The translations under genes and the position numbers were made by a program. The notes beneath the pieces are model-generated. The model had not been told where the DNA came from, searched no databases, and saw only the letters and a program-made list of their open reading frames with translations. From positions 1-64,000 of the forward strand of contig CAMEYM010000008.1 in NCBI GenBank assembly GCA_945947575.1: a stretch of DNA of 64,000 nt, given 5' to 3'. The DNA is from Rhizobium sp. Q54 (GTDB lineage Bacteria > Pseudomonadota > Alphaproteobacteria > UBA2966 > CAIVPW01). How positions within the stretch are numbered: the first letter of the stretch is position 1; each line of letters begins with the position of its first letter. Shown one piece after another: positions 17,909 through 29,742 of this stretch.

Positions 17909-19162
17909 ATGAACCTCCAAGAACTCAAGCGCAAGTCGCCGACCGAGCTCCTCGCGTTCGCCGAGGCTCACAACGTCGAGAACGCCAATTCGCTGCGGAC
18001 GCAGGACATGATGTTCGCGATCCTGAAGCAGCTCGCCGAAGACAATGTCGAGATCACCGGCGTCGGCGTGCTGGAGATCCTGCAGGACGGCTTCGGGTTC
18101 CTGCGCTCGCCAGAGTCGAACTACCTGCCGGGCCCGGACGACATCTACGTCTCCCCCAGCCAGGTGCGCCGCTTCGCGTTGCGCACCGGCGATACGGTCG
18201 AAGGCGAGATTCGCGCGCCCAAGGAAGGCGAGCGCTACTTTGCGCTGCTGCGCGTCAAAAGCGTCAACTTCGAAGACACCGAGAAGGTTCGCCACAAGGT
18301 CAACTTCGACAACCTGACGCCGCTATATCCGGAGAAGCGGTTCAAGCTGGAGATCGAAAAGGCCGGCGGCGATCCCAGCGCGCGCGTCCTCGACCTCATC
18401 ACGCCGCTCGGCATGGGTCAGCGCGGATTGATCGTCGCGCCGCCGCGCACCGGCAAGACGATGATGCTGCAGACCATCGCGCACTCGATCAGCCACAATC
18501 ATCCGGACGCCTACCTGATCGTGCTGCTCATCGACGAGCGGCCCGAGGAAGTCACCGACATGAAGCGCTCGGTCAACGGCGAAGTTGTAAGCTCGACGTT
18601 CGACGAGCCGGCCTCGCGCCACGTGCAGGTCGCCGAGATGGTGATCGCCAAGGCCAAGCGCCTCGTCGAGTACGGCCGCGACGTGGTGATCCTGCTCGAC
18701 TCGATCACGCGTCTCGCGCGCGCCTACAACACCGTGGTGCCGTCCTCCGGCAAGGTGTTGACCGGCGGCGTCGATGCCAACGCGCTGCAGCGTCCGAAGC
18801 GCTTCTTCGGCGCGGCGCGCAACATCGAGAACGGCGGCTCGCTGACGATCATCGCCACGGCGCTGATCGACACCGGCAGCCGCATGGATGAAGTGATCTT
18901 CGAAGAGTTCAAGGGTACCGGTAACTGCGAAATCATTCTCGACCGCAAGCTCTCGGACAAGCGCACGTGGCCGGCCATCGACATCACGCGCTCCGGCACG
19001 CGCAAGGAAGAGCTGCTCGTCGATAAGGGCACGCTGTCGAAGATGTGGGTGCTGCGCCGCATCCTCATGCCGATGGGCGTGGTCGACTCGATGGAGTTCC
19101 TGCTGTCCAAGATGAAGGGCACCAAGACCAACGCCGAGTTCTTCGACTCGATGAACGCGTAA
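17909..19162 (+). CDS. rho: Transcription termination factor Rho
   Basis: This 417-residue hexameric RNA helicase ends transcription at Rho-dependent sites. The N-terminal domain has the RNA-binding RNP1-like DGFGFLRS (about residues 60-67). Walker A is APPRTGKT (about 177-184) and Walker B is [16 protein letters not shown]. The Q-loop and R-loop regions ([12 protein letters not shown] and [18 protein letters not shown]) are intact. The length is standard without insertions. It lies near the origin, as in Caulobacter. Confidence 0.97.
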   Translation: MNLQELKRKSPTELLAFAEAHNVENANSLRTQDMMFAILKQLAEDNVEITGVGVLEILQDGFGFLRSPESNYLPGPDDIYVSPSQVRRFALRTGDTVEGEIRAPKEGERYFALLRVKSVNFEDTEKVRHKVNFDNLTPLYPEKRFKLEIEKAGGDPSARVLDLITPLGMGQRGLIVAPPRTGKTMMLQTIAHSISHNHPDAYLIVLLIDERPEEVTDMKRSVNGEVVSSTFDEPASRHVQVAEMVIAKAKRLVEYGRDVVILLDSITRLARAYNTVVPSSGKVLTGGVDANALQRPKRFFGAARNIENGGSLTIIATALIDTGSRMDEVIFEEFKGTGNCEIILDRKLSDKRTWPAIDITRSGTRKEELLVDKGTLSKMWVLRRILMPMGVVDSMEFLLSKMKGTKTNAEFFDSMNA

Positions 19163-19170
19163 CGCCATCC

Positions 19171-19341
19171 ATGAGCGAGACCGGCCATCTCTGGCTGATC
19201 CGCTTCTACGCCGCGGTCATCGTCGTCGCCGGGCCGCTCGAAGCGCTGGAAGGCGGCGTGCTCAAGCTGGTCGTGAGCGCCGCGTGCGCCGGAATCATCC
19301 TGCAGTCGTTCCTGCTGCGCCGCAAGGCGGGCGCGGACTAA
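19171..19341 (+). CDS. Small membrane protein after rho
   Basis: This 56-residue protein starts at the ATG 8 bases after the rho stop, so it is likely in the same transcript. It has two hydrophobic segments (about residues 7-21 and 30-48) and a basic C-terminus ending RRKAGAD. I do not recognise a family. Its last codons and stop fall inside the 32-bp direct repeat that borders the ATPase/PIN insert, so the gene's 3' end looks partly duplicated on the far side of that insert. Confidence 0.5.
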   Translation: MSETGHLWLIRFYAAVIVVAGPLEALEGGVLKLVVSAACAGIILQSFLLRRKAGAD

Positions 19342-19364
19342 CGCTCCAGCGACTCGCGCAGCGG
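19333..19364. repeat. Left direct repeat bordering the ATPase/PIN insert
   Basis: This 32-bp copy matches 21450-21481 at 30 of 32 positions and includes CGGACTAACGCTCCAGCG. It covers the end and stop of the small membrane gene. In the right copy the same bases form the end of the PIN gene and the 3' end of the convergent sulfotransferase gene. The pair encloses 2.1 kb of lower-GC DNA, consistent with target duplication on insertion. No integrase is encoded between them. Confidence 0.65.
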
Positions 19365-19369
19365 GCAAG

Positions 19370-19404
19370 GGGCTCCTCGGGGGGGGGCACCCAGTGAGGA
19401 GCCC
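19370..19404. terminator. Hairpin after the rho transcript
   Basis: GGGCTCCTC (19370-19378) and GAGGAGCCC (19396-19404) form a 9-bp stem around a G-rich loop, just after the left direct repeat. No T-run follows, so a factor-dependent end or mRNA-protecting hairpin is more likely. A second inverted repeat, GGGACCAT/ATGGTCCC (19500-19528), lies nearer the ATPase start and may be an operator. No gene is seen in 19342-19562. Confidence 0.4.
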
Positions 19405-19562
19405 AACCGCGCCAAGTGTTGCCTTTGGAGTCGCTACGCTGAGGTTCCACCACCGTGATATTCTCGTCCAGGGGCCACGCGAAGAACGCGAAATGCGAAG
19501 GGACCATGTGTCTGTGGGCAATGGTCCCGCGCGAACATCTAGCCTAGTGGTTGACGGCGTGA

Positions 19563-20921
19563 ATGCTCACCCGACTTAGGTTTTCCAACTTCAAGAGTTG
19601 GCCCTCCGCCGAGATTCAGTTCGGCGGAATCACTGGCCTGTTCGGAACCAACTCTTCCGGCAAGACGAGCTTGATTCAATTCCTTCTCCTTCTGAAGCAA
19701 ACGAAGGAGGGAACTGATCGAGGCGTGTCGCTAGACCTAAACGGTCCACTTGTGAATCTCGGTGTCTACAAGGACATGATTCACGCGCACGACGAGAAGA
19801 AGGCAATAGGATGGGCGCTTGAGTTCGAACGCGACAAGGACCTTTCCCTCGTTGACCCAAGTGGGAAGAGGACTGAGACGATAGCGAAAGAGCGCCGCAT
19901 CGTCGTGGAAAGCGGAGTTCGCGCGGCGTCACAGGGCGCGGTCGCAACGCGGCTCACCTATCGACTCGGCGCGATCGGATTCTCGCTGGCACCTAAGGAG
20001 TCGAGCGAGCGCGGCTTTGAATTGGGCGCGACGGGGACGGACTTCAGGTTCGAACGCACACGTGGTCGACCGTGGCAACTGCCTGGGCCAGTTAAGTCGT
20101 ACGCATTTCCTGACCAAGCTCGTACGTACTTTCAGAATGCGTCGTTTCTGTCGGACATAGTCGCGGCCTACGAAGAGCAGATCGATCAGATCTACTATCT
20201 CGGTCCTCTTCGGGAGTACCCGCAACGTGACTACCTTTGGGCGCGCTCTCGACCACAAGACGTTGGCCGGAGGGGAGAAAAGGCGATTGATGCCCTCCTT
20301 TCCGCCACCGCCAGCGGAGAGTCGAGAAACAGAATGCGCCGGGCGCCAAAACGACCGTTTCAAGAAATGGTCGCCTATTGGCTGCGCGATATGGGTCTAT
20401 TGAACGAGTTTAGGGTCGAGGAGATTGCTGAGGGATCGGGACGCTGGCAAGCAAAGGTGCGAGTCAGGAAAGGTGGCCCGGAGGTTCTCCTAACGGATGT
20501 CGGTTTTGGGGTGTCGCAAGTGCTCCCAGTGGTCACGCTCCTGCAATACGTACCGGAAGGATCGACCGTCATTCTTGAGCAGCCGGAGATTCATTTGCAT
20601 CCGCTTGCTCAAGCAAATCTCGCGGATGTCATCATAAATGCCGCCACGCATCGACGTGTGCAGGTGATCCTTGAGAGCCATTCTGAGCACCTCTTGCTTC
20701 GTCTACAGCGAAGAGTTGCCGAAGAAGCAATTTCGGCTGAGATGGTGAGGCTCTATTTCTGTGATTCCCACGGCGGCAACTCCGAGATTTCGAAGCTAGG
20801 CATTGATTTGTTTGGCACTATTCAGAATTGGCCTACTAATTTCATGGGCGATGCGTTCGGTGAGACGCTCGCTGCAGAAAAGGCCAAACTGCGCCGTATG
20901 AAGAAGGATGCTGCGGAATAG
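19563..20921 (+). CDS. DUF3696-type (OLD-like) AAA ATPase
   Basis: This 452-residue protein is an SMC/ABC-like ATPase. Walker A is GTNSSGKTSLI (residues about 29-39). The signature-like element is GFGVSQVLPVV, Walker B is TVILEQPEIHLHP, and a switch His follows in VILESHSEHLL. The C-terminal block with QNWPTNFMGDAFGE is the DUF3696 mark. Such ATPases are common in two-gene phage-defence modules with a nuclease. The next gene starts directly after its stop. Base composition is clearly lower in GC than its neighbours, and the flanking direct repeats suggest transfer. The exact system is not recognised. Confidence 0.85.
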   Translation: MLTRLRFSNFKSWPSAEIQFGGITGLFGTNSSGKTSLIQFLLLLKQTKEGTDRGVSLDLNGPLVNLGVYKDMIHAHDEKKAIGWALEFERDKDLSLVDPSGKRTETIAKERRIVVESGVRAASQGAVATRLTYRLGAIGFSLAPKESSERGFELGATGTDFRFERTRGRPWQLPGPVKSYAFPDQARTYFQNASFLSDIVAAYEEQIDQIYYLGPLREYPQRDYLWARSRPQDVGRRGEKAIDALLSATASGESRNRMRRAPKRPFQEMVAYWLRDMGLLNEFRVEEIAEGSGRWQAKVRVRKGGPEVLLTDVGFGVSQVLPVVTLLQYVPEGSTVILEQPEIHLHPLAQANLADVIINAATHRRVQVILESHSEHLLLRLQRRVAEEAISAEMVRLYFCDSHGGNSEISKLGIDLFGTIQNWPTNFMGDAFGETLAAEKAKLRRMKKDAAE

Positions 20922-21458
20922 GTGCGGCGCGTCATAGACACTAACGTGCCCGTCGTAGCGAACGGCCGCAGCGCTAGCGCCTCCATCGATTGCCGACTGA
21001 ACGCGGTTGAGTTCCTCGAGAGGATGATCTTAGAGGGAAGAACCGTGCTGGACGAAGGCGGGGACATTCAAGGAGAGTACGCGCGCCATCTCTTCGCTCG
21101 CGGGCAGCCTGGCGTCGGTGATCGCTTTTTTCAGATGATCCTGCAGAGTCAGCCGGATCGCGTTGAACGAATCGCGCTGCCGCGCAGCGCGGCAACCGGC
21201 CAGTACACGCACTTCCCCACGGACCCCACCCTCGCCGCGTTCGATCAATCAGATCGAGTGTTCGCTGCTGCTGCTCTCGCAAGTGGTTGTCCGGTTGTCA
21301 ACGCAGTTGACTCTGACTGGGCGATACACGAGGCACGGCTAGTCGCGAACGGAGTGACAATCGAGTTCTTGTGCGGCCGCGCCCTTGGTCGCCATAGAGT
21401 TCCCGCAGTACGCCGACGGCGTGCAGCTAGGCCGGCGCGCCGCGCTGCGGCGGACTAA
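20922..21458 (+). CDS. PIN-like nuclease domain protein
   Basis: This 178-residue protein starts with RRVIDTNVPVVANG, the first acidic motif (Asp-Thr-Asn) of PIN ribonucleases. Further acidic residues follow in a PIN-like order: VLDEGGDIQGEY, then AFDQSDRVFAAAAL, then NAVDSDW. The GTG start follows the ATPase stop with no spacing, so the two products should be made together. The C-terminal RRRRAARPARRAAAD is rich in Arg/Ala, lies in the direct-repeat region and probably derives from host DNA captured at insertion. A role as the effector of the ATPase is inferred. Confidence 0.65.
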   Translation: MRRVIDTNVPVVANGRSASASIDCRLNAVEFLERMILEGRTVLDEGGDIQGEYARHLFARGQPGVGDRFFQMILQSQPDRVERIALPRSAATGQYTHFPTDPTLAAFDQSDRVFAAAALASGCPVVNAVDSDWAIHEARLVANGVTIEFLCGRALGRHRVPAVRRRRAARPARRAAAD

Positions 21459-21481
21459 CGCTCCAGCGCCTCGCGTAGCGG
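21450..21481. repeat. Right direct repeat bordering the ATPase/PIN insert
   Basis: Second copy of the repeat at 19333-19364 (30 of 32 identical; differences are C for A and T for C). It overlaps the stop codons of the PIN gene and of the convergent sulfotransferase gene. Both copies have a gac-taa reading ending in Ala-Asp-stop, which argues for common origin rather than chance. Confidence 0.65.
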
Positions 21482-23587
21482 CTTCAGGAACTCCGCATAG
21501 TTCTTCGCGTTGCCGACGCGGGTCGCATCGAGCGGCGTGCGGCTGCGCGTGCGGCTCTGAGTCGTCACCGGGCGCGCGAGCTCGCCGAACTTCAGCGCAT
21601 TCGCGTCCCACGGCAAGCCGATCCCGGCGAGCAACGACTTCGCCGTGGCCTCCGGCGCGCGCACCAGATCCTCGTACTTGATCTCGGTCATCGGCGCGAA
21701 CGTGCGCCAGTGCGCCATCAAGCGCTGATACTCGCGCCAGTAGACGCCGAGCGCCGCGAGGTCGGAGGGGAACGGGTGGTCGCCCGCGAAATGGAACGAG
21801 AAGATCGAGAACATCGTATCGAGTGGATCGCGGGTGACGTGCACGACGCCGGCGCGCGGCAACAGCACGTGCGCGAGGCCGACGAATTGCCAATGCATGG
21901 CGCTCTTGTCGGCGACGCGCCTCGCTTTGGGCGCGTGGCGCTGACGTAAGGCGACGAAATCGTTGGCGACAGGGCGGCCGACGTCGGCGGTGAGATCTCG
22001 GATGCAGTCGGGATACTCGCTGGATGCCTGACTCGCCAGCCACTCGCTCTGCGGTGCGGCGATCGCCATGCCGGCGGTGGCGCTTTGGGCGATCAGCGGC
22101 GGCAGACGGCGGGCGAGGACGTAGAGATCCTGCGGCTCGCCGAGACCCCAGCCTTGGCCGTGCGCGGCGATGATGCGCTCGACGAGCGTCGCGCCGCTGC
22201 GCGGCAGGCCGACGACGAACACCGGAACATCGGAGTCGCTGCCCATGCCGCGCTTGGCGGCGACCGTCTCGGGGGTGAACGCAGCGATTTGGCGCGAGAT
22301 CCACGCACGGAAGGCGGCCATGTCGAACGGCTGACCGGCGGCGCGCGACTTGTTGGCGGTGGCGAACTGCTCGAAGGCGCGGTCGTACTCGCCACGCGCA
22401 TCGTAGGTGCGGCCGAGGGCGAGGTTCCCCTTGGCGCGTTCACCGGGCGAGCGTTGCTCATTGGTGGTGAGCAGGACGAGCTGATCCTCGAGGCCGCGCG
22501 GCAGGTCCTTGCCGTAGATGTCGCACAGGCTGACGAGCGCCACGGGATGGTCGGCCTGCTGCTGCAGCACGCGTTCGAAGGTCGCGATGGCTTCGCCCGT
22601 CTTGCCGAGGCGCGCGAGCAGGTCGCCGAGCTGCACGAGGATGCCGCCGTTGGGACGGCTTTCGAACGAGGCGCGCAACACCTTCTGCGCTTCGTCGGTG
22701 TTGCCGGCGGCGACAAGGGACTCGGCGAGGTTGGCGGCGACGAACGGCTCGCCGTGGGAATCGGCAAGCGCCTGGCGCAACTGCTCCGCCGATTCGTGCG
22801 GGCGATTGCCGTGGCGCAGCGCCAACCCGTAGTTCGAGCGCGGCGGCACCATCTTCGGGCCTTCCTTGAGAAGGCGCTGGAACAACACGTAGGCCTCGTC
22901 GAGCTGGCGCATCGAGACGAGCGAGTTGGCGAGGCCGTACACCGCGTCGAAATGGTCGGGCTGTAGCGCGAGCACCTTGCGGAACTGCTCGACGGCTTCT
23001 TCGTGCAGGTTGACGTTCTGCAGCGCGACCGCGAGGTTCTGCTGCACGTCCACCACTTGGGGCGCGAGGGATGCCGCCTTGCGCAGCTGGCGCAGCGACT
23101 CTTCGACGTCACCGAGCTGGTAGAGCACGCCGGCGAGGGTGTTGCGGACGGCGGCCGACTCCGGATTTTCCTTCGCCGCGCGCTCGAGGTGCTTGGCGCC
23201 GGCGGCGAGGTCGCCGTTCTCGAGCTCGGCGAGCGCCAGGTGATAGCGGCCATCGAACGAGCTCGGCTTCATCGACGCCGCCTTGCGCAGGACGGGCAGC
23301 GCTTCCTTCGGTTTCTTCTGGGCGCGCAGGGCCATGCCGAGCGTCAGCATGGCGTCGTGGTGGCGCGGTTGCAGGGCGAGCACGCGCTGCATGTGACGCG
23401 CCGACATGTCGTACTGCTGGGCGCGGTAGGCGACGGCGCCGAGCAGGTACAGCGCCTCGGCGTTGTTCGGGTACGCCTTGATGATCTGGCGGACGATGTG
23501 CTCGGCGTCGGTCAGGCGGCCTTCCACGTAGTGCTGGCGCGCCTCGGCGAGCGCGGCGCTCACCTCGAAGGAAACTGCTGTGCTCAC
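21455..23587 (-). CDS. TPR-repeat sulfotransferase
   Basis: This 710-residue protein has about ten tetratricopeptide repeats over residues 1-420 and a C-terminal sulfotransferase domain. The PAPS-binding loop is VFVVGLPRSGATLVERIIAAH (trimmed motif PRSGATL), and the 3'-phosphate region is VHVTRDPLDTMFSIF. It would transfer sulfate from PAPS to an unknown acceptor, the TPR part probably serving for binding. Such proteins are frequent in alphaproteobacteria. The GTG start at 23587 overlaps the MGMT stop, and its own stop is shared with the PIN gene end on the opposite strand. Confidence 0.88.
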   Translation of the reverse strand: MSTAVSFEVSAALAEARQHYVEGRLTDAEHIVRQIIKAYPNNAEALYLLGAVAYRAQQYDMSARHMQRVLALQPRHHDAMLTLGMALRAQKKPKEALPVLRKAASMKPSSFDGRYHLALAELENGDLAAGAKHLERAAKENPESAAVRNTLAGVLYQLGDVEESLRQLRKAASLAPQVVDVQQNLAVALQNVNLHEEAVEQFRKVLALQPDHFDAVYGLANSLVSMRQLDEAYVLFQRLLKEGPKMVPPRSNYGLALRHGNRPHESAEQLRQALADSHGEPFVAANLAESLVAAGNTDEAQKVLRASFESRPNGGILVQLGDLLARLGKTGEAIATFERVLQQQADHPVALVSLCDIYGKDLPRGLEDQLVLLTTNEQRSPGERAKGNLALGRTYDARGEYDRAFEQFATANKSRAAGQPFDMAAFRAWISRQIAAFTPETVAAKRGMGSDSDVPVFVVGLPRSGATLVERIIAAHGQGWGLGEPQDLYVLARRLPPLIAQSATAGMAIAAPQSEWLASQASSEYPDCIRDLTADVGRPVANDFVALRQRHAPKARRVADKSAMHWQFVGLAHVLLPRAGVVHVTRDPLDTMFSIFSFHFAGDHPFPSDLAALGVYWREYQRLMAHWRTFAPMTEIKYEDLVRAPEATAKSLLAGIGLPWDANALKFGELARPVTTQSRTRSRTPLDATRVGNAKNYAEFLKPLREALER

Positions 23588-24104
23588 AGGGTCATGCTCG
23601 TTTGTGTGGCCGCGCGCGAACGCCGCGCCGGCGAGGGGATCGCTACGCCTTCGTGGCGAAGCAGAAGAATCTTTGTGTCAAGACCGCGGCCGCCGGAGTA
23701 GCCGCCGATCCGTCCGCCGGCGGCGAGGACACGGTGGCACGGTACAACGACGCAGATCGGATTGGCGCCACAGGCGCCACCCACCGCGCGCGGGCCGGAC
23801 TTGGTGACGCGCGCGATGTCGCCGTAGGTCGCGGTTTCTCCGCACGGCACGGCGGCGATGGCGTCCCAGACGCGACCTTGGAAGTGCGTGCCCTCGGCGC
23901 GCAGCGGGAAATCCACGGCGCGGAAGCGGCCGGCGAAGTAGTCGTCGAGCCAGGCCCGGGCTTGTGCAAGCACGCCGTTCTCGCCGCGCGACTCGCGCGT
24001 GTGCTTCGGCGACTTGCCCTCGAGCCATGCGATGCCGGTGATCTCGCCGGCCTCGGCGCGTACGAGCAGCACGCCGAACGGCGTTGCGACGGTGGTGGCG
24101 GCGA

Positions 24105-24108
<4 letters not shown>
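23584..24108 (-). CDS. ogt: Methylated-DNA--protein-cysteine methyltransferase
   Basis: This 174-residue protein repairs O6-alkylguanine by moving the alkyl group to its own Cys. The active-site motif is VVPCHRVLAAGG, with the helix-turn-helix RAVGGACGANPI before it and the GYSGGRGLDTKILLLRHEG ending. It lacks an Ada-type N-terminal domain, so it is an Ogt-like form. It overlaps its neighbours on both sides by ATGA and GTGA, giving a three-gene transcript with the thioredoxin-domain protein and the sulfotransferase. Confidence 0.92.
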
Positions 24109-26129
<2,021 letters not shown>

Positions 26130-26202
26130 GAACCAGATTACGCGAACCGGGTAGCGCGAAGGCGTATACGCCGCGCCCGAGCCAGTTCCCAAGGAGTCAC
26201 AA

Positions 26203-26538
26203 GTGGCGGAGCCGCTCTTTTACCGCAAGCATGTGTTCGTATGCACCAACCAACGGCCGCCCGACGACCCGCGCGGGTGTTGCCACGCCAAGGGCGCTGT
26301 GGCTCTGCGCAACCATATGAAGGACCGCGCCAAGGAGTTGGGGCTTAAGGACGTCCGGATCAACAACTCCGGCTGCCTGGACCGCTGTGAGCTGGGACCG
26401 AGCGTCGTCATTTATCCGGAGGGCGTCTGGTATACGGCCAGGACCAAGGCCGACATGGACGAGATCCTGGAGCGTCATGTGGTGCGCGGAGAGGTCGTCG
26501 AGCGCCTGGTGATGCGGCCCAAGGCGCCGGCTGCCTAG
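26203..26538 (+). CDS. Thioredoxin-like [2Fe-2S] ferredoxin
   Basis: This 111-residue protein has the cysteine pattern of shethna-like, thioredoxin-fold [2Fe-2S] ferredoxins. A Cys is at residue 14 (VFVCTNQR), Cys-Cys at 26-27, and Cys 58 and 62 lie in SGCLDRCELGP. VVIYPEGVWYT is the typical following strand. It would carry electrons for an unknown partner. The GTG at 26203 follows AAGGAG. mnmE begins 3 bases after its stop, so it may be read with the mnmE-mnmG-rsmG-parAB group. Confidence 0.88.
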   Translation: MAEPLFYRKHVFVCTNQRPPDDPRGCCHAKGAVALRNHMKDRAKELGLKDVRINNSGCLDRCELGPSVVIYPEGVWYTARTKADMDEILERHVVRGEVVERLVMRPKAPAA

Positions 26539-26540
26539 GT

Positions 26541-27857
26541 TTGCGCGCCGATACGATCTTTGCGTTGTCGAGCGCGGCGGGGCCTGCCGGGGTCGCGGTC
26601 GTGCGGGTATCGGGTCCGGGTGCCGGCGGTGCCATCCAGGCGTTGGCGGGACGCTTGCCCCGTCCGCGGCACGCCACGATTGCGGCGCTGCGCCGGCCGG
26701 GAACGGCCGAGCTCTTGGATCGGGGCTTGTTGCTTTGGTTCCCGGGGCCGGCCAGCGTTACCGGGGAAGACGTGGCCGAGTTTCAGATCCATGGCGGACG
26801 CGCGGTGGTGCGGGCGATGCTCGAGGCGCTTGCCGCCCTGTCCGGCCTGGCGCCCGCCGAGCCCGGCGAGTTCACGCGGCGGGCGTTCGAGCACGGCAAA
26901 CTGGATCTGACCCAGGTTGAGGCCCTCGCGGATCTCGTGAAGGCGGAGACCGAGGGCCAGCGCCGCCAGGCCCAGCGGCAGCTCGAGGGCGAGCTGGGAC
27001 AGCGGCTCGAGCGATGGCGGTCCGAGGTGCTGCGTGCCCTCGCCCACGTCGAGGCGGCGATCGACTTTGCCGAGGATGAGGTGCCGACCGAAGCGCTGGC
27101 GGCCGCGGCTGCGCGGGTGCATCGGCTGGTGCCTGAAATGCGCGAGGCGCTGGGCGAGGCGCGGCGGGGCGAGCGCCTGCGAACGGGCGTGCAGGTAGCG
27201 ATCGTCGGCGCCCCGAACGTCGGCAAGTCGAGCCTCCTGAACGCCATTGCGGGGCGCGACGCGGCCATTGTGTCCGCTCGTGCGGGAACAACGCGGGATG
27301 TGGTCGAGGTGCACCTGGACCTTGGCGGAGTGCCGGTGGTGCTTTCCGATACGGCGGGATTGCGGGAATCCGGCGACGAAATCGAACGAGAGGGCGTCCG
27401 GCGGGCGGTCGAGCGTGCCGAACAAGCGGACGTCCGCGTCGCCGTCTTCGACGCGACAGCGTGGCCGGACTTGGACGAGCGTACGCACGCGACCGCCGGT
27501 CCGGACGCTGTACGGGTCATCAATAAGGTGGACGTGCGGTCGATTTCGGGAGTCGGGGTCTGGCCGGTGTCGGCGCGTACTGGCGAGGGCATGGCGCCAC
27601 TGCTGCGCGAATTGGAACGAGTGGCCGGGGAACGAGCCGGCATGAGCGAAGAGCCTGGACTGACGAGCGTTCGACAGCGATCGGCGCTGAGGGAGTGCGT
27701 GGCGAGCCTCGCCCGTTTCCTGGAAAGCGACGGCGAGTTGGCGCTGCGGGCAGAGGACCTGCGGCTCGCCGCCCGATCGCTCGGTCGAATCACGGGGCGG
27801 GTCGATGTGGAGGAGCTGCTGGATGTCGTCTTCCGCGACTTCTGCATCGGGAAGTAG
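26541..27857 (+). CDS. mnmE: tRNA modification GTPase MnmE
   Basis: This 438-residue GTPase works with MnmG to place the carboxymethylaminomethyl group on the wobble uridine of tRNAs. The N-terminal folate-binding domain starts [21 protein letters not shown]. The G domain has G1 [10 protein letters not shown]2/G3 around GTTRDVVEV and DTAGLRES, and NKVD. The C-terminal CIGK with the catalytic Cys is complete. The start is a TTG at 26541. mnmG overlaps its 3' end. Confidence 0.96.
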   Translation: MRADTIFALSSAAGPAGVAVVRVSGPGAGGAIQALAGRLPRPRHATIAALRRPGTAELLDRGLLLWFPGPASVTGEDVAEFQIHGGRAVVRAMLEALAALSGLAPAEPGEFTRRAFEHGKLDLTQVEALADLVKAETEGQRRQAQRQLEGELGQRLERWRSEVLRALAHVEAAIDFAEDEVPTEALAAAAARVHRLVPEMREALGEARRGERLRTGVQVAIVGAPNVGKSSLLNAIAGRDAAIVSARAGTTRDVVEVHLDLGGVPVVLSDTAGLRESGDEIEREGVRRAVERAEQADVRVAVFDATAWPDLDERTHATAGPDAVRVINKVDVRSISGVGVWPVSARTGEGMAPLLRELERVAGERAGMSEEPGLTSVRQRSALRECVASLARFLESDGELALRAEDLRLAARSLGRITGRVDVEELLDVVFRDFCIGK

Positions 27858-29742
27858 GCCCCTGCGCGCGGTCGCCGACCGGTCGTACGACGTTGTCGTG
27901 ATCGGCGGTGGCCACGCGGGGTGCGAGGCGGCGGCGGCGGCCGCGCGCGTCGGGGCGCGCACGCTTTTGTTGACGCAGCGCTTCGACACGATCGGGGCAA
28001 TGTCCTGCAATCCGGCCATTGGCGGGTTGGGCAAAGGCCACCTCGTCCGCGAAATCGATGCCTTGGACGGGCTGATGGGCCGAGTCGCGGACAAAGCCGG
28101 GATTCACTTCCGCGTGCTGAACCGCAGCAAGGGGCCGGCGGTTCGGGGGCCGCGCGCGCAGGCCGATCGCGCTCTCTACAGGTTGTGGATGCAGCGGACC
28201 CTGGGCGCTATCCAAGGTTTGGATATTGCCGAGGCGACGGTGGAGGACCTCGACGTCAGGGAATCGAGGGGTCGGTTGACAGTGCGTGGGGTACGGCTGG
28301 GGGGCGGTGAACGCATTGACTCACGCACGGTCGTCCTTACCACCGGTACGTTTCTACGTGGACTGATCCACCTGGGTACGGAGCAGACTCCAGCGGGGCG
28401 CGCTGGCGAAGCGCCGAGCGTCGGCCTGTCCGAGACGTTGGCGCGGGCGGGGTTCACCTTGGGGCGTCTGAAGACGGGGACGCCGCCGCGGCTTGACGGT
28501 CGCACCATCGACTATGCCGGCTTGGAGCGGCAGCCGAGCGAAGATCCGCCGGAGCCCTTCTCGTTTCTGACAGGGCGCATCGAGACGCCCCAGGTCGCGT
28601 GCCACCTGACGCAAACGACCGAGCGAACGCACGCGATCATTCGCGAGAACCTGCACCTGTCGCCGATGTACTCGGGCCAGATCGAGAGCGTCGGACCGCG
28701 GTACTGCCCGTCGATCGAGGACAAGGTGGTGCGGTTCGCGGGCAAGGCCTCGCACACGATCTTCTTGGAGCCCGAGGGGTTGGACGACCGCACCGTCTAT
28801 CCGAACGGGATCTCGACCTCGCTGCCAGCGGACATTCAGCGAGAGATCGTGCGGTCCATCCCCGGGCTGGAGCGGGCGGAGATTTTGCGGCCGGGCTACG
28901 CCATCGAGTACGACTTCGTTGACCCGCGCCAGTTGGGCCAGGACCTACAGACGCGGCGGGTGGCGGGACTCTTCCTGGCGGGGCAGATCAACGGGACGAC
29001 GGGATACGAAGAAGCGGGCGCCCAGGGGATTGTAGCCGGCGCGAACGCGGCGCTGTGCTCGCGGGGCGCCCCGCCCTTTGTTGTGTCGCGCACCGAAGGC
29101 TACGTCGGCGTTCTCATCGACGACCTGGTGACGCGCGGGACGAATGAGCCGTACCGGATGTTCACGTCGCGGGCCGAGTACCGGCTGACCTTGCGAGCCG
29201 ACAACGCCGATCTTCGCCTGACCGAAGCGGGCGCTGCGGCAGGCCTGGTCGGCAGCGAGCGCCTGGGTGTGTATCGGCGGAAGGCCGCGGCGATCGATGC
29301 GGGCCGGGCAATGCTGGGGGCCCTGTCGATGACCCCGCCCGAGGCGGCGGGCCACGGCATCCGGCTCAACCAGGACGGGCAGCGCCGCACGGCGAGCGCG
29401 ATGTTGGGCGCGGGCTTGGCGGATCGCGCGGCGCTGGTACGGGTCTGGCCGCAGCTCGAGGTGATCTCTGCGGCGGCATTCGAACAACTGGAAATCCAAG
29501 CGCGGTACGAGTCGTACCTCGTGCGGCAGCGCGCCGACGTCGCGGCGTTCGAGCGAGATGAGCATGTGCGCCTTCCCGATGACCTCGACTACGCCGCCAT
29601 TTCCGGACTGTCGATCGAGGCTCGGTCGAAGCTTGCCGCCCAGCGGCCGGCAAACTTGGGCGCGGCCGCGCGCATCCCGGGCGTGACGCCCGCCGCCCTG
29701 ACCCGGCTGCTGAGTTTCGTGAAGTCGCGGTCCGCGGCGTAG
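27823..29742 (+). CDS. mnmG: tRNA uridine 5-carboxymethylaminomethyl modification enzyme MnmG
   Basis: This protein of about 639 residues is the FAD partner of MnmE. The FAD-binding loop is [13 protein letters not shown], followed by [24 protein letters not shown], and the signature [12 protein letters not shown] is in the middle. [16 protein letters not shown] and [13 protein letters not shown] come near residues 400-430. The proposed ATG at 27823 lies inside mnmE and overlaps it by 35 bases; no other initiator lies closer to the FAD loop. Start confidence is lower than identity. Confidence 0.95.
   Translation: MSSSATSASGSRPLRAVADRSYDVVVIGGGHAGCEAAAAAARVGARTLLLTQRFDTIGAMSCNPAIGGLGKGHLVREIDALDGLMGRVADKAGIHFRVLNRSKGPAVRGPRAQADRALYRLWMQRTLGAIQGLDIAEATVEDLDVRESRGRLTVRGVRLGGGERIDSRTVVLTTGTFLRGLIHLGTEQTPAGRAGEAPSVGLSETLARAGFTLGRLKTGTPPRLDGRTIDYAGLERQPSEDPPEPFSFLTGRIETPQVACHLTQTTERTHAIIRENLHLSPMYSGQIESVGPRYCPSIEDKVVRFAGKASHTIFLEPEGLDDRTVYPNGISTSLPADIQREIVRSIPGLERAEILRPGYAIEYDFVDPRQLGQDLQTRRVAGLFLAGQINGTTGYEEAGAQGIVAGANAALCSRGAPPFVVSRTEGYVGVLIDDLVTRGTNEPYRMFTSRAEYRLTLRADNADLRLTEAGAAAGLVGSERLGVYRRKAAAIDAGRAMLGALSMTPPEAAGHGIRLNQDGQRRTASAMLGAGLADRAALVRVWPQLEVISAAAFEQLEIQARYESYLVRQRADVAAFERDEHVRLPDDLDYAAISGLSIEARSKLAAQRPANLGAAARIPGVTPAALTRLLSFVKSRSAA

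Noticed and set aside
21385-21681. 98-codon open frame at the insert's right edge
   Set aside because: It overlaps the PIN gene end and the sulfotransferase antisense; no start signal or domain.
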